A stretch of DNA of 64,000 nt, taken from contig NZ_JBFRGR010000011.1 of assembly GCF_052115445.1 (NCBI RefSeq), positions 1 through 64,000 on the forward strand, read 5' to 3'. This document shows positions 43,664 through 51,686 of the stretch, one piece after another. Under the pieces are notes generated by a model that saw nothing but the letters and a program-made list of their open reading frames with translations, was not told the DNA's origin and did not search any database. A program made the translations under genes and the position numbers. The stretch is from Paenibacillus_E sp052115445. Its GTDB lineage: Bacteria > Bacillota > Bacilli > Paenibacillales > NBRC-103111. Position 1 is the first letter of the stretch. Each line of letters opens with the position of its first letter.

Positions 43664-43839
43664 TGTAATATCCCCCTTACGGTAGGCATGAGTTAGCCTT
43701 TGCCTTATCGCGTGCTTCGTCCTCGTTAAGTTAACCGAAGATGAATGGATTTATGTAAAGTTTCACCGAATCGCGAATTGGTGTATGCTTAGGAAGAATA
43801 GATGATTTTAATTATGCCTATAATGGAGGTGCTACATAG

Positions 43840-44103
43840 ATGATTACAGAAGAACAATTGGATCAATATCGCGTAGATAGCACACTGCTGCGTGTCATTC
43901 GAGATGTCAGTCCAGCGAACGATGTGCGTGGCATTGTTGTAGCTTGGGATGATGAGACGGTTCTTATTCGCAAAAAAAACCGGAGAGTCGTCAAGCTTGC
44001 CCGCGGATACGTGTATCAGCCTTATGAGAATGAAAGGCCGCCAGCGTTCATGTTGCCTCAGGAAACGATAGCGCCGGATGATTTGTCCGATGATGCAGAG
44101 TGA
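43840..44103 (+). CDS. Hypothetical small protein, coupled to cbiZ
   Basis: 87 residues. The central part (GIVVAWDDETVLIRKKNRRVVKLARGYVYQPY) looks like a small beta-barrel, and the acidic tail (PDDLSDDAE) is encoded in DNA shared with the start of the cbiZ-like gene. GGAGG before the ATG. No family recognised. The overlap suggests translational coupling with cbiZ. Confidence 0.7.
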   Translation: MITEEQLDQYRVDSTLLRVIRDVSPANDVRGIVVAWDDETVLIRKKNRRVVKLARGYVYQPYENERPPAFMLPQETIAPDDLSDDAE

Positions 44104-44875
44104 GGGAGAGGAAACTTCCACTAGAAGTTTAATCGCTGGTGTTGGGATGAAGCAAGTGGTATCGCCACACGGGCGATATATGCAGATTACTAGTGACAAT
44201 CCGCTGCGAACATTGAATTCCTCTCCGTGGGGTGGTGGTTTTGGTCACCATCGGGTGTTGATGAATCGACAAGTGGACAAGTCGTATAACGAAACCGACC
44301 CGTTGGTAGAGATGGAAGCTTTCATTGTTCGAGAAGGGCTGAAGCCTCAAGATACGGCTGGTATGCTTACCGCGGCGTGGGTGAATGATGTTGGATTTAG
44401 CGAATTGGCCTGGCCACTTGCGGAAGAACATGGTGTCCAGTCGGTAGACGCGGTTAATGTGGACGAATCACTTCGTATTGGCGCTTGGGTGACCGTCGGT
44501 CTGGGAAATAAAGCGCGAGCAGGGGCCATTTTGCCAGCCGCTTCGCTCTATCCAGGCACGATTAATACAATCGTTGTCATCGAAGGTAGTTTGACGGATG
44601 CGGCCATGGTAAATGCGGTTATTACCGCGACGGAAGCCAAAGCTGCAGCTTTGCAGTCATTGAATATTACCGTGAATGGTCAAATCGCAACAGGAACAAC
44701 GACAGATGCCGTGTTGATTGCTGCAACAGGCAGAGGAACAACATTTCGCTATGCGGGTACAGCAACGACGCTGGGGTACTTGATTGGAAGAACTGTCCAT
44801 GAAGCTATCCTAGCTTCTGGCCAGTTATATAAGCTTGAAATGAGCAAGCGTGATTGGTTGAATTCACAGGGGTAA
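44090..44875 (+). CDS. cbiZ: Adenosylcobinamide amidohydrolase
   Basis: CbiZ removes the aminopropanol side chain from adenosylcobinamide to give adenosylcobyric acid, letting a cell salvage incomplete corrinoids. About 261 residues with the family signature GTTTDAVLIAATG near the C-terminus and GAGYxNN-like glycine-rich parts earlier (LRTLNSSPWGGGFGHHRVLMN). The exact start is uncertain: ATGs at 44078, 44090 and 44093 all lie inside the upstream gene without a clear ribosome site, implying coupling. No other cobalamin gene is adjacent, but the B12-dependent NrdJ is encoded 13 kb away. Confidence 0.85.
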   Translation: MMQSEGEETSTRSLIAGVGMKQVVSPHGRYMQITSDNPLRTLNSSPWGGGFGHHRVLMNRQVDKSYNETDPLVEMEAFIVREGLKPQDTAGMLTAAWVNDVGFSELAWPLAEEHGVQSVDAVNVDESLRIGAWVTVGLGNKARAGAILPAASLYPGTINTIVVIEGSLTDAAMVNAVITATEAKAAALQSLNITVNGQIATGTTTDAVLIAATGRGTTFRYAGTATTLGYLIGRTVHEAILASGQLYKLEMSKRDWLNSQG

Positions 44876-44903
44876 TGCACGTAAGAAAGGCGCTTCCAGC
44901 GGT

Positions 44904-44929
44904 GTAAGCCGAAAATCGAGTTGCGCGGG
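44904..44929. repeat. Dispersed palindromic element (diverged copy)
   Basis: GTAAGCCGAAAATCGAGTTG-CGCGGG resembles the element at 13034-13062 (GTAAGTCGA-aaaaa-TCGACTTAC-GCGAG). A GTAAGCCGAA word is repeated in inverse at 45027-45036, at the end of the small minus-strand gene. Confidence 0.4.
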
Positions 44930-44967
44930 AGAAACGGCGTGTTTCATCAATGTAAGTCTTCAAAATG

Positions 44968-45019
44968 CCAACGAGGAGGGCCCCGCCACATAGCTGGCTC
45001 TTGGGCCCCCCTCGGTTGG
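44968..45019. terminator. Large GC-rich hairpin, probable terminator
   Basis: CCAACGAGGAGGGCCC (44968-44983) pairs with GGGCCCCCCTCGGTTGG (45003-45019) with one mismatch or bulge. It sits between cbiZ and a convergent small gene. T tracts are short on both sides, so efficiency is uncertain. Confidence 0.55.
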
Positions 45020-45032
45020 TTAAGTATTCGGC

Positions 45033-45218
45033 TTACGTTTTACGAAACATGCCATATGAGAGACCGACGGCTAATGCATCCATGTCAGAGATATCGTCAT
45101 CTTCATTCTCGTTTTTGAAATTCGGATCGTGAACGATCCCNTCTGCTTCACCCTCGGTCAAATGACGCTGATTGCCCGTATATTTCGGCTCTAGTGCTTT
45201 GATTTCTTCTTCATTCAT
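45033..45218 (-). CDS. Small acidic hypothetical protein
   Basis: 61 residues, MNEEEIKALEPKYTGNQRHL at the start and a run of acidic residues (NENEDDDISDMDAL) before a hydrophobic-basic end. Near-consensus AAAGGAGGT lies 7 nt before the ATG. N at 45141 gives one unknown residue and N at 45235 lies beside the ribosome site. No family recognised. Confidence 0.65.
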   Translation of the reverse strand: MNEEEIKALEPKYTGNQRHLTEGEAXGIVHDPNFKNENEDDDISDMDALAVGLSYGMFRKT

Positions 45219-45287
45219 AGGTCATACCTCCTTTNGGATTAGGTTTAGGAAGTGGTCACCGAATTATACCTAGTGACAAAAGTTTCA

Positions 45288-45317
45288 TTGACGAGCTTTT
45301 GCGTCATATGGTATATT
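45288..45317 (+). promoter_or_regulatory. Promoter of the tRNA-Leu gene
   Basis: TTGACG (45288-45293), an 18-bp spacer and TATATT (45312-45317). The expected start point is 6-7 nt downstream, just before the tRNA 5' end at 45330. Confidence 0.72.
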
Positions 45318-45329
45318 AATTTTGTAAAC

Positions 45330-45413
45330 GCGATCATGGCGGAATTGGCAGACGCGCACGGTTCAGGTCCGTGTGGGCTTACCCCCGTGGAGGTTCGAGT
45401 CCTCTTGATCGCA
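45330..45413 (+). tRNA. tRNA-Leu (CAG)
   Basis: 84 nt without encoded CCA. The acceptor arms GCGATCA (45330-45336) and TGATCGC (45406-45412) pair perfectly. The anticodon stem CACGG/CCGTG encloses the loop TTCAGGT, anticodon CAG. The T arm GAGGTTCGAGTCCTC is canonical. The long class II variable arm fits leucine. Confidence 0.96.
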
Positions 45414-45419
45414 TCGCTC

Positions 45420-45458
45420 GAAACACCCTTTTCTGGTTTCTCAGGAAAGGGTGTTTTC
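45420..45458 (+). terminator. Terminator of the tRNA-Leu gene
   Basis: AACACCCTTTTC (45422-45433) pairs with GGAAAGGGTGTTTT (45444-45457), ten bases after the tRNA. Ends in a T run. Confidence 0.88.
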
Positions 45459-45555
45459 TTGTCCAACCGTCCCCCTGTAGCGGTTTTCATGAATTACAGG
45501 TATAATACATAGGATAGATTGTACATTTCTTTATATCTAAAAGGAGCTGAATTGC

Positions 45556-46209
45556 ATGGATAGAACAGTAACGATCACACAATCCGGCAGCTTTGCACAT
45601 GTGCTTCAAACGTTTGCCATTTCCCTATTGGTTTCATTTCTTGGAACATTGATTGGCGCGATGGTTGTACCGCCATCCATGGTTATGCTTTTCGTCATTG
45701 CAGAGGTTGCGATGCTGGTAGCCGCTATCGTGATTCGCATTCGCGGCAAAAATATTGGTTACGGCTTTCTCTACGCATTTACAGCTATTTCGGGCGTGAC
45801 GCTATATCCGGTCATCATGGCTTACGGCGGTCAGCTTGGGGCTAGCGTGGTATCGGGTGCATTTTTTGCAACGGCAGCGATTTTCGGCTCATTGGCCTTT
45901 TATGCTCACCGTTCCCAGCGTGATTTCAGTTTCTTGGGCGGGTTCTTGTTTGCTGGAACAATAGGACTTGTGCTCATGAGTGTGCTTGGGATGTTCTTAC
46001 ATTTTGGATCCATGATGAATTTGGTATGGTCCATGGTGGGGATTCTAATCTTCAGCGGCTGGGTGCTCTATGATGTGGCACAGTATCGTAACGGTGTTGC
46101 AGCGGAAGCCGTGCCACTTGCTGCATTGAATATTTATCTAGATTTTATTAACTTGTTCCTATATATTTTGCGGTTCATCGCTTCCATTGCGGGAATCAAT
46201 AGAAACTAA
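45556..46209 (+). CDS. Bax inhibitor-1 / YccA family membrane protein
   Basis: 217 residues with seven hydrophobic helices. Family landmarks are GYGFLYAFTAISGVTLYPVI, the ATAAIFGSLAFYAHRSQRDFSFLGGFLF stretch and the C-terminal ALNIYLDFINLFLYILRF that matches the NIYLDxxNxFLxLLR signature. Bacterial homologues (BsYetJ type) are pH-sensitive calcium leak channels. AAAGGAG precedes the ATG. It sits directly after the tRNA terminator and has its own terminator. Confidence 0.93.
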   Translation: MDRTVTITQSGSFAHVLQTFAISLLVSFLGTLIGAMVVPPSMVMLFVIAEVAMLVAAIVIRIRGKNIGYGFLYAFTAISGVTLYPVIMAYGGQLGASVVSGAFFATAAIFGSLAFYAHRSQRDFSFLGGFLFAGTIGLVLMSVLGMFLHFGSMMNLVWSMVGILIFSGWVLYDVAQYRNGVAAEAVPLAALNIYLDFINLFLYILRFIASIAGINRN

Positions 46210-46233
46210 AACATCGGATCAGCACACGATGAT

Positions 46234-46288
46234 AAAAAGCACGATGGCTCCGAACCACGCATGTGGGGGAGTGCATCGTGCTTTTTTT
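46234..46288 (+). terminator. Terminator of the BI-1 gene
   Basis: AAAAAGCACGATG (46234-46246) pairs with CATCGTGCTTTTT (46274-46286). T7 on plus and A5 on minus make it usable by both convergent genes. Confidence 0.88.
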
Positions 46289-46297
46289 GCTGTAAGG

Positions 46298-46522
46298 CTA
46301 AGCTTTGCCTGGCAGCTTTTTCGTATGAAAAAAAGGAATGTCTCCTCGAAAACTTCGATTGATTTCCAGCAGGGTATAGATTAACTGGGTCAAATCTGTA
46401 TGGTTCATACGAATTGTTAAAGGAACTAAATCCCGTTCTGACTTAATTCGGATCTCGAGTTTAAGATTGACTTCATCCATATAAATGTCAAGCTGCTCGG
46501 TTGCAAGCATTAGTTCCCACAT
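46298..46522 (-). CDS. Small hypothetical protein
   Basis: 74 residues, beginning MWELMLATEQLDIYMDEVNLKLEIRIKSERDLVPL, probably a small alpha/beta protein. AGAGGTG lies 9 nt before the ATG and a shared terminator lies beyond the stop. No family recognised. Confidence 0.62.
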   Translation of the reverse strand: MWELMLATEQLDIYMDEVNLKLEIRIKSERDLVPLTIRMNHTDLTQLIYTLLEINRSFRGDIPFFHTKKLPGKA

Positions 46523-46689
46523 TCAAACCAACACCTCTTTCTCTCTCTAGTTACTCTAGCTTATGTTTGTTGGACGGGATTAGAAGCAAATGCAACGATC
46601 GGGCGATAGGCTTTTTATTGAAATATGCACGATTTCATCTCTTGCCTCATACAATTTAATGATCCTAATTGAAAGAGGTGAGAAAACCT

Positions 46690-46971
46690 ATGGCAACTTG
46701 TAGCACATGGATGTATAAAGGGATTTCGCCTTCCGTATTCAGAGCACTGCAGCAAGTAGGTAGGAGGCAGGGGTTCTCTATTCCTAACACAGCATCAGGC
46801 AAATTTACGATCTCAGTCGTCAGCATGAATGTTGGCTTCCAATATGCCTGGGATACGAATGCTCAAACCTTGCTGTTACAGTGCGATAATAAGCCAATGC
46901 TATTAGGCTGTGGCACGATTAAATCCTTTGCTGATAAAATTATTGCAGAGAGCGGCGGAAGACCAGGGTGA
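46690..46971 (+). CDS. Small hypothetical protein
   Basis: 93 residues (MATCSTWMYKGISPSVFRAL), with three cysteines. AAAGAGGTGA at 46671-46680 is 9 nt from this ATG, which decides the start over a longer in-frame option that would overlap the ribosome site. No family recognised. Confidence 0.65.
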   Translation: MATCSTWMYKGISPSVFRALQQVGRRQGFSIPNTASGKFTISVVSMNVGFQYAWDTNAQTLLLQCDNKPMLLGCGTIKSFADKIIAESGGRPG

Positions 46972-47061
46972 GTGGCAATAAGTAGCGGCCTGCCACCTGT
47001 CTTCGTGTAGTTTAAAGCCTTGTTGCTCTGGTTACAATAAGGGTAAAAGGCAGGTGGGCGT

Positions 47062-47253
47062 ATGGCAAAAAGCGATGATCTTGTGAAGTACATAACCCAA
47101 CAAGTCGTTACCTATATCGACACACCGAAGGAAGTTCGCCAACAAGCCAAAGCGTCGATGAAGGAACAACGTGAGGGTTGGCAGACACGGTGGTTTGGGA
47201 TGCTGCCATTGGCGACGCGGATGTTGTTTGGGCGGACGAAGCCGAGAAAATGA
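47062..47253 (+). CDS. yqzE: YqzE-family protein
   Basis: 63 residues matching YqzE of Bacillus: DDLVKYITQQVVTYIDTPKEVRQQ, then WQTRWFGMLPLATRMLF and a basic end (GRTKPRK). In B. subtilis this gene lies next to the competence operon comG, and its role is unknown. Here no comG gene is adjacent. AGGTGGG before the ATG. Followed by a strong terminator. Confidence 0.85.
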   Translation: MAKSDDLVKYITQQVVTYIDTPKEVRQQAKASMKEQREGWQTRWFGMLPLATRMLFGRTKPRK

Positions 47254-47267
47254 GCATGGTGAAATGT

Positions 47268-47322
47268 GCAAAAAGTGGCTGTCACTTGTAGAATCTTCTA
47301 CATGTGATCAGCCACTTTTTGT
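47268..47322 (+). terminator. Terminator after yqzE
   Basis: AAAAAGTGGCTG (47270-47281) pairs with CAGCCACTTTTT (47309-47320), and the inner TGTAGAA/TTCTACA arms extend the stem. T5 tail. Confidence 0.9.
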
Positions 47323-47449
47323 TGTGAAACAGATAACAGTTTGGTTAAGTGATGTCAAGTATCCCATCAGGGATCACACGTTATGCGAATCATAAAAGAT
47401 GAGGGGATCGTAGGTGCGTTATTTACATAAAATCGAATCATTTTAGTGA

Positions 47450-47533
47450 GAAGGGGAACGAGAGTGCTCTATTTATCCGAATTTGCCAGTTTCCTGCGAT
47501 TTTCGGCTAGATAAGACACTGACGTTCCCCTTC
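47450..47533. repeat. 84-bp imperfect palindrome, possible miniature mobile repeat
   Basis: The outer arms GAAGGGGAACG (47450-47460) and CGTTCCCCTTC (47523-47533) are perfect. Inside, AGTGCTCTATTTATCCGAA and TTCGGCTAGATAAGACACT pair with a few mismatches, leaving a loop of about 19 nt. No T tract follows. It looks like a REP/MITE-type element rather than a terminator. Confidence 0.65.
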
Positions 47534-47584
47534 GGAACATTTTTGGCACAAAGCTACAAAATAGCGTATCCTAGTTCCCTCTGA

Positions 47585-48526
47585 CTACGGATAGATCTTC
47601 CCAAGCGCTAGCGAAGCATCCAATCCCACATAACGCGGGCCATCGTGATCGAGTATCAGATAGTTATCCCCATATATCCATTGTTGATAACCTAACACAG
47701 TTAACGGCATCGTCACCTGATTATCATACAACTCCGTGACGTAGGTTAGATCACCTTGCTGCTCAAGAGCAATCTTGAGCTCTGACAAGGTTGACACTTG
47801 CAGCGGTGTGCCTTTAATCCATGGCATCCGTTCATAAGGATCAAATGGAGGACGAATCAGGCTCTGAGCAGTACCATGCGATAGATCGGATGAGACTCTC
47901 AGATCATACGCCATGCGTGGTTTTGGATCCTCCGTCAGCGGAAGCAATTCCCCTGATTTGGCGTCGAGATAATAGGTCTCGTCATCCAGCACGATTTTCC
48001 AAACAGAAGTAAGGGTATCCATATATAAGCGTTCTTCAATGATCGTTTTATTTTGCACAAAATCGTCGTATAAGGTTCCTGAAGGGATGAGTTCTTGTTG
48101 CATCAAAGAGCGATACAACGTAGCCAAACTAAATAAAGGAGATTTGCCTGTCCCATATTCGGTCAAACGGAAACCGCCAGATTCGGTGGCATGCACAATC
48201 ATGTAGCCCACTTCTTGACCTTGATCCGTGAGGATGACGACCCAGCCATGTGTGCCAGGTCCAAGTGGATAGCTGTTCCAACGTGCGTTCAGCCAACCTG
48301 CAAAACCATCTTCCTTCGCAAGCGTCGATTGCCAATTACTGATTGTTGAACCGAATGATGATGTACTCGTCAAGTCCGGTGTTGAAGCTGCTGCTTTAGG
48401 TTCCTTCACTTGCGCCTGCGTAGGGCTTGTCCCGTTTAAGTTGTCAACAGCTGAAGTGTGTAAGGGCATGAAGCCAATACTGCATAAAATAATACAAGTG
48501 GCTGTCCAAGTGGTCCACGACTTCAT
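47585..48526 (-). CDS. Secreted hypothetical protein
   Basis: 313 residues with a Sec signal peptide (MKSWTTWTATCIILCSIGFMPLHTSA, cleavage likely after SA about 26). A Thr/Ser/Ala-rich linker follows, then a globular part with many aromatics (FAGWLNARWNSYPLGPGTHGWVVIL, YYLDAKSGELLPL, LTVLGYQQWIYGDNYLIL). The YYLDAKSGELLPL piece resembles a YpeB/PepSY-like repeat but the evidence is thin. It lies between yqzE and yqhG and is not part of the B. subtilis arrangement I know. Confidence 0.7.
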   Translation of the reverse strand: MKSWTTWTATCIILCSIGFMPLHTSAVDNLNGTSPTQAQVKEPKAAASTPDLTSTSSFGSTISNWQSTLAKEDGFAGWLNARWNSYPLGPGTHGWVVILTDQGQEVGYMIVHATESGGFRLTEYGTGKSPLFSLATLYRSLMQQELIPSGTLYDDFVQNKTIIEERLYMDTLTSVWKIVLDDETYYLDAKSGELLPLTEDPKPRMAYDLRVSSDLSHGTAQSLIRPPFDPYERMPWIKGTPLQVSTLSELKIALEQQGDLTYVTELYDNQVTMPLTVLGYQQWIYGDNYLILDHDGPRYVGLDASLALGKIYP

Positions 48527-48642
48527 CTTCGTTCACCTGCCTCTCGCTAACCTCTTAGTGTATGTGACTATTGTAATGCGTATGCCTTAAAAAGAATGTT
48601 AGAACCTGTTGCGGGTTATTTGCGAGGTTTTAGCGACTAGCG

Positions 48643-49644
48643 TCAGTTTCTGGATGCATTTCGACTCGCATTTAAGTGAAATAGTCCGCCATTGATGACG
48701 GATACAGCGATCCGTGGCTTATGCTGCCAATCGATCTCTTCCAAGCGATTCCGACACTGGATTTCGATTTCGTCTCTTTTGTCAGGTTCTGCTGCTAGTA
48801 AAAGGCCGTTGTAGTAGCCCTCCACACGATCGATTTCACTGCGATGCCGGGCATTCGCTTCATCGGCCCAGCGGTGGTCGTAGGTGCTGACTTTACGCTC
48901 AAGCGTCATCTCCAGGGCATTGATCGCCTTCGGAATGGAAATCGTATCCGGTAATATGTGACTATTCGCAGGAAGCTTCGGCGATAGACTTTTTGTAAGC
49001 ATTTGCTTATGAAAATGCTCACGAATTTCACCGGTACTCAGCTGAATCGCAAGGGAATGAATTTCTGTCCGTTTCCGGTCACAGAGAAGCTCAACCTTGT
49101 AGTTCACACAGAGCCACGTATTGTAGACGAGGGAAGCATGGTACGTTGCCCCCGTCGGGAAGGGCTCCTCGAATACATGTACGAACCGACCGCGCTCGCG
49201 AACGATCCCGAAGATCTGGTCAAGTCGTCGGCTGCCGAAGGTGACTTCATCTTGTGGAACGCGCGCCGTGATGGTTGTCGGAACGAAGCCGAAGTAACGG
49301 CCAAGTATGCTGTCCGGCGCACTGCCTGCAGGACCACCAGCACCGCCAGTACCCGAAGGCCCGTAGCCAGTGGAAGGAGGGCTTTGGACAGCGGTCACAG
49401 CCGCAGGTTTCGGCTTCGTTTCCAGCTTCATTTGCTCTGGATCGATCACGAATTTATACGTCATCGTTTCCGCAGCAGCACCTGTTCGCTCAATGAAGCT
49501 CCAATAATAGGGGCGGCCCGTCATTTCCCGATCTGCGTCGGGAGAGAGCTTGACCGTCACGGAGGCAGGTGTTTTCTCTAGAATCTGACAATCGTAGGCT
49601 TCCAGAAAACGCATCACGAACGAGTGGATGTTTCGTTTATTCAT
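48643..49644 (-). CDS. yqhG: YqhG-family protein
   Basis: 333 residues resembling B. subtilis YqhG (about 260): IHSFVMRFLEAYDCQILEKTPASVTVKLSPDADREMTGRPYYWSFIERTG at the start and YYNGLLLAAEPDKRDEIEIQCRNRLEEIDWQHKPRIAVSVINGGLFHL near the end. A Gly/Pro-rich insert (STGYGPSGTGGAGGPAGSAP, about 90-109) and a duplicated NASRNASRN tail make it longer. Its ATG overlaps the stop of the helicase gene by 4 bp, so the two are coupled. Function unknown. Confidence 0.88.
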   Translation of the reverse strand: MNKRNIHSFVMRFLEAYDCQILEKTPASVTVKLSPDADREMTGRPYYWSFIERTGAAAETMTYKFVIDPEQMKLETKPKPAAVTAVQSPPSTGYGPSGTGGAGGPAGSAPDSILGRYFGFVPTTITARVPQDEVTFGSRRLDQIFGIVRERGRFVHVFEEPFPTGATYHASLVYNTWLCVNYKVELLCDRKRTEIHSLAIQLSTGEIREHFHKQMLTKSLSPKLPANSHILPDTISIPKAINALEMTLERKVSTYDHRWADEANARHRSEIDRVEGYYNGLLLAAEPDKRDEIEIQCRNRLEEIDWQHKPRIAVSVINGGLFHLNASRNASRN

Positions 49645-51431
49645 GGACCCACCTCCACAGCTGGGGAACCGCCTACAGCATCAAGGATGTCTTGGAACTT
49701 GGCGCCATATTGCGGATTTTGTTCGATCTCTTCTCTTACTTCGCTGATGGAATGTCCAAGTTCATCGATTTTACGACGGATTTCCTCGCCAGAACCGGCT
49801 TCCATCACCATGCGGAACAGGGATGTTTCAAGCGAGCCACGTTTCTCGATTTTTTCCAAAATCGTATCCAGTTGCCCAATAACTAATTCAAACATATTGA
49901 TTTTCTCGTGCAAGAGCGAGAGGATATGTTCTTCAATGGTATTCCTTGTGGATAAGTTGTAAATGTTCACATCATGCGTTTGCCCAAGGCGATGAACGCG
50001 ACCGATCCGTTGTTCCACGCGCATAGGGTTCCACGGCAGATCGAAGTTGATCATGTTGTGGCAAAATTGCAGATTAATGCCCTCGCCACCTGCCTCGGTG
50101 GCTATAAGAACTTGTACCCGATTTCGGAACAAATCCATCATCCAGTCTTTTTTGCCGCGATTCATGCCGCCGCGATAGGGGACTGCCGTAATCTTATGTT
50201 CTTTGAGATAGTTCAATAAATATTCCTGCGATGCCCGATACTCCGTAAATATAATGACTTTATCATTGATGTCTTGGATAAGTCGCATCGTGGTTTCCGC
50301 TTTGCTATTGGACTTAATGCTGCGAATAAGCTCGACGAGCTCCCATATTTTGGGCCGCATCGGTGAATCTTCGGCTGTCTTCTTAAATAAATTGACCAAT
50401 GTAATGAATACAGCGTCCCTCGAACTGCACACCTCACGCTGTAGGGTAATCATAGACAGCATCGAGCTAAGATCTCCGCCATTTTCTGAATAGCGCGAGC
50501 GTACGAAACTCGTAACCCCATCATAGAGTGCTTGCTCATCATCGGAGAGGGTGAGCGGGATATTACGCACAATCCGCTTCGTATAGTGAACACCCCCGTC
50601 TCCCCGACGGTTGCGGATCATGACTTTGGAAAGTTCTTGTTGCAGCTGAATCTCATTCTTCGGCGTACGCTTGCCTACAACGAAGTTGCTCTTGAAGCTG
50701 TTCTGCCCGCCAAGCTGACCTGGCTTCAGCAGCGTGATCAGATTGTAGAGCTCTTTGAGATCGTTCTGCACAGGCGTAGCTGTGAGGAGCAGGCAGTATT
50801 TTTTGCGCAGCTCGTTGACGAACGTGTAGTTAGTCGTTTTCTTATTCTTCAGCTTGTGCGCTTCATCGACGATGAGCATATCGTATTCAAGGCCCATCAC
50901 AATCTCGCGATGCGGGTCCCTTTTCGCTGTATCCATCGAGGCGACAATGATGTCGGCTTGCTGCCACATGTAGGCTTTTTTATGCGCAACGGCAGGGATG
51001 CCGAATTTGGTATTCAATTCCCGAACCCATTGCAACACAAGGGAAGCGGGTACAAGGATGAGCGTTTTGCGGACAAGCCCGCGGATCATGTATTCTTTTA
51101 AAATTAAACCAGCTTCAATGGTCTTCCCAAGTCCAACCTCATCGGCCAAAATAGCCCGCCCACGCATTTCGTTAAGTACTCGTTTCGCTGTATCAATCTG
51201 ATGCGCCATAGGTTCTAGTGTCCCTAAGTGTGCAAGGCATTGCATATCATCAAACGTAGAAATAAGCCCCGATTCTTCCGATTCGTAGGCAAGCTGATAT
51301 AAGGTCCAGTCATCCCATGGACCTCCTCCACGTACACGATTGTCCAGCTCGGTAAACCAGTCCCTCTCAAAATGCATATCCAGCTGTTTATGAATGGGGC
51401 GAATGTTCTCTTGCTGATCATGTTGACGCAT
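49641..51431 (-). CDS. yqhH: SNF2-family helicase YqhH
   Basis: 596 residues, superfamily 2 SNF2/RapA-like ATPase. Motifs in order: ILADEVGLGKTIEAGLIL (Walker A), LIVDEAHKLKN (DEAH), LLLTATPVQND (III), VIIFTEYRASQEYLL, ATEAGGEGINLQFCHNMINFDLPWNP and QRIGRVHRLGQ (VI). It probably remodels RNA polymerase or other nucleoprotein complexes in an ATP-driven way. The yqhG-yqhH pair is conserved in Bacillales, divergent from glycine-cleavage or lipoate genes, as here with lipM. Confidence 0.93.
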   Translation of the reverse strand: MRQHDQQENIRPIHKQLDMHFERDWFTELDNRVRGGGPWDDWTLYQLAYESEESGLISTFDDMQCLAHLGTLEPMAHQIDTAKRVLNEMRGRAILADEVGLGKTIEAGLILKEYMIRGLVRKTLILVPASLVLQWVRELNTKFGIPAVAHKKAYMWQQADIIVASMDTAKRDPHREIVMGLEYDMLIVDEAHKLKNKKTTNYTFVNELRKKYCLLLTATPVQNDLKELYNLITLLKPGQLGGQNSFKSNFVVGKRTPKNEIQLQQELSKVMIRNRRGDGGVHYTKRIVRNIPLTLSDDEQALYDGVTSFVRSRYSENGGDLSSMLSMITLQREVCSSRDAVFITLVNLFKKTAEDSPMRPKIWELVELIRSIKSNSKAETTMRLIQDINDKVIIFTEYRASQEYLLNYLKEHKITAVPYRGGMNRGKKDWMMDLFRNRVQVLIATEAGGEGINLQFCHNMINFDLPWNPMRVEQRIGRVHRLGQTHDVNIYNLSTRNTIEEHILSLLHEKINMFELVIGQLDTILEKIEKRGSLETSLFRMVMEAGSGEEIRRKIDELGHSISEVREEIEQNPQYGAKFQDILDAVGGSPAVEVGP

Positions 51432-51686
51432 GGCAGTGCCCTCCTAAACGTTTTGCGTAGCAAAACTAGCCTCGTAAGCATATGCTACGTTCTGATTCTA
51501 AGCTTATCCTCGTAAATGTCGAATACTTGTTAGTATGTCCAGAGAAGAATCTTTCATAACTTTTCCCATGTAAGAGTTTTACTAGNGGGGACGTTGTCAG
51601 AGGTCGAACGCTGAACTTGAATATGCTATGATAGAGGTTAGTTTTTGGGAAAAAGTGACGTTCTACACGAAAGGAAGTCGAATGAG

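Larger units (their letters stand above)
47254..47584. other. Spacer with a terminator and a long palindrome
   Basis: No coding frame that I can support. It holds the yqzE terminator (47268-47322) and the 84-bp imperfect palindrome at 47450-47533. Confidence 0.6.

Noticed and set aside
50532..51101. Long plus-strand frame opposite the YqhH helicase
   Set aside because: It is antisense to an unmistakable gene, with no ribosome site and no recognisable domain. Similar shadows lie opposite yqhG (49003-49581), the ABC ATPase (52968-53639), the GH105-type gene (9337-9864) and the GC-rich part of yhaN (35883-36545).
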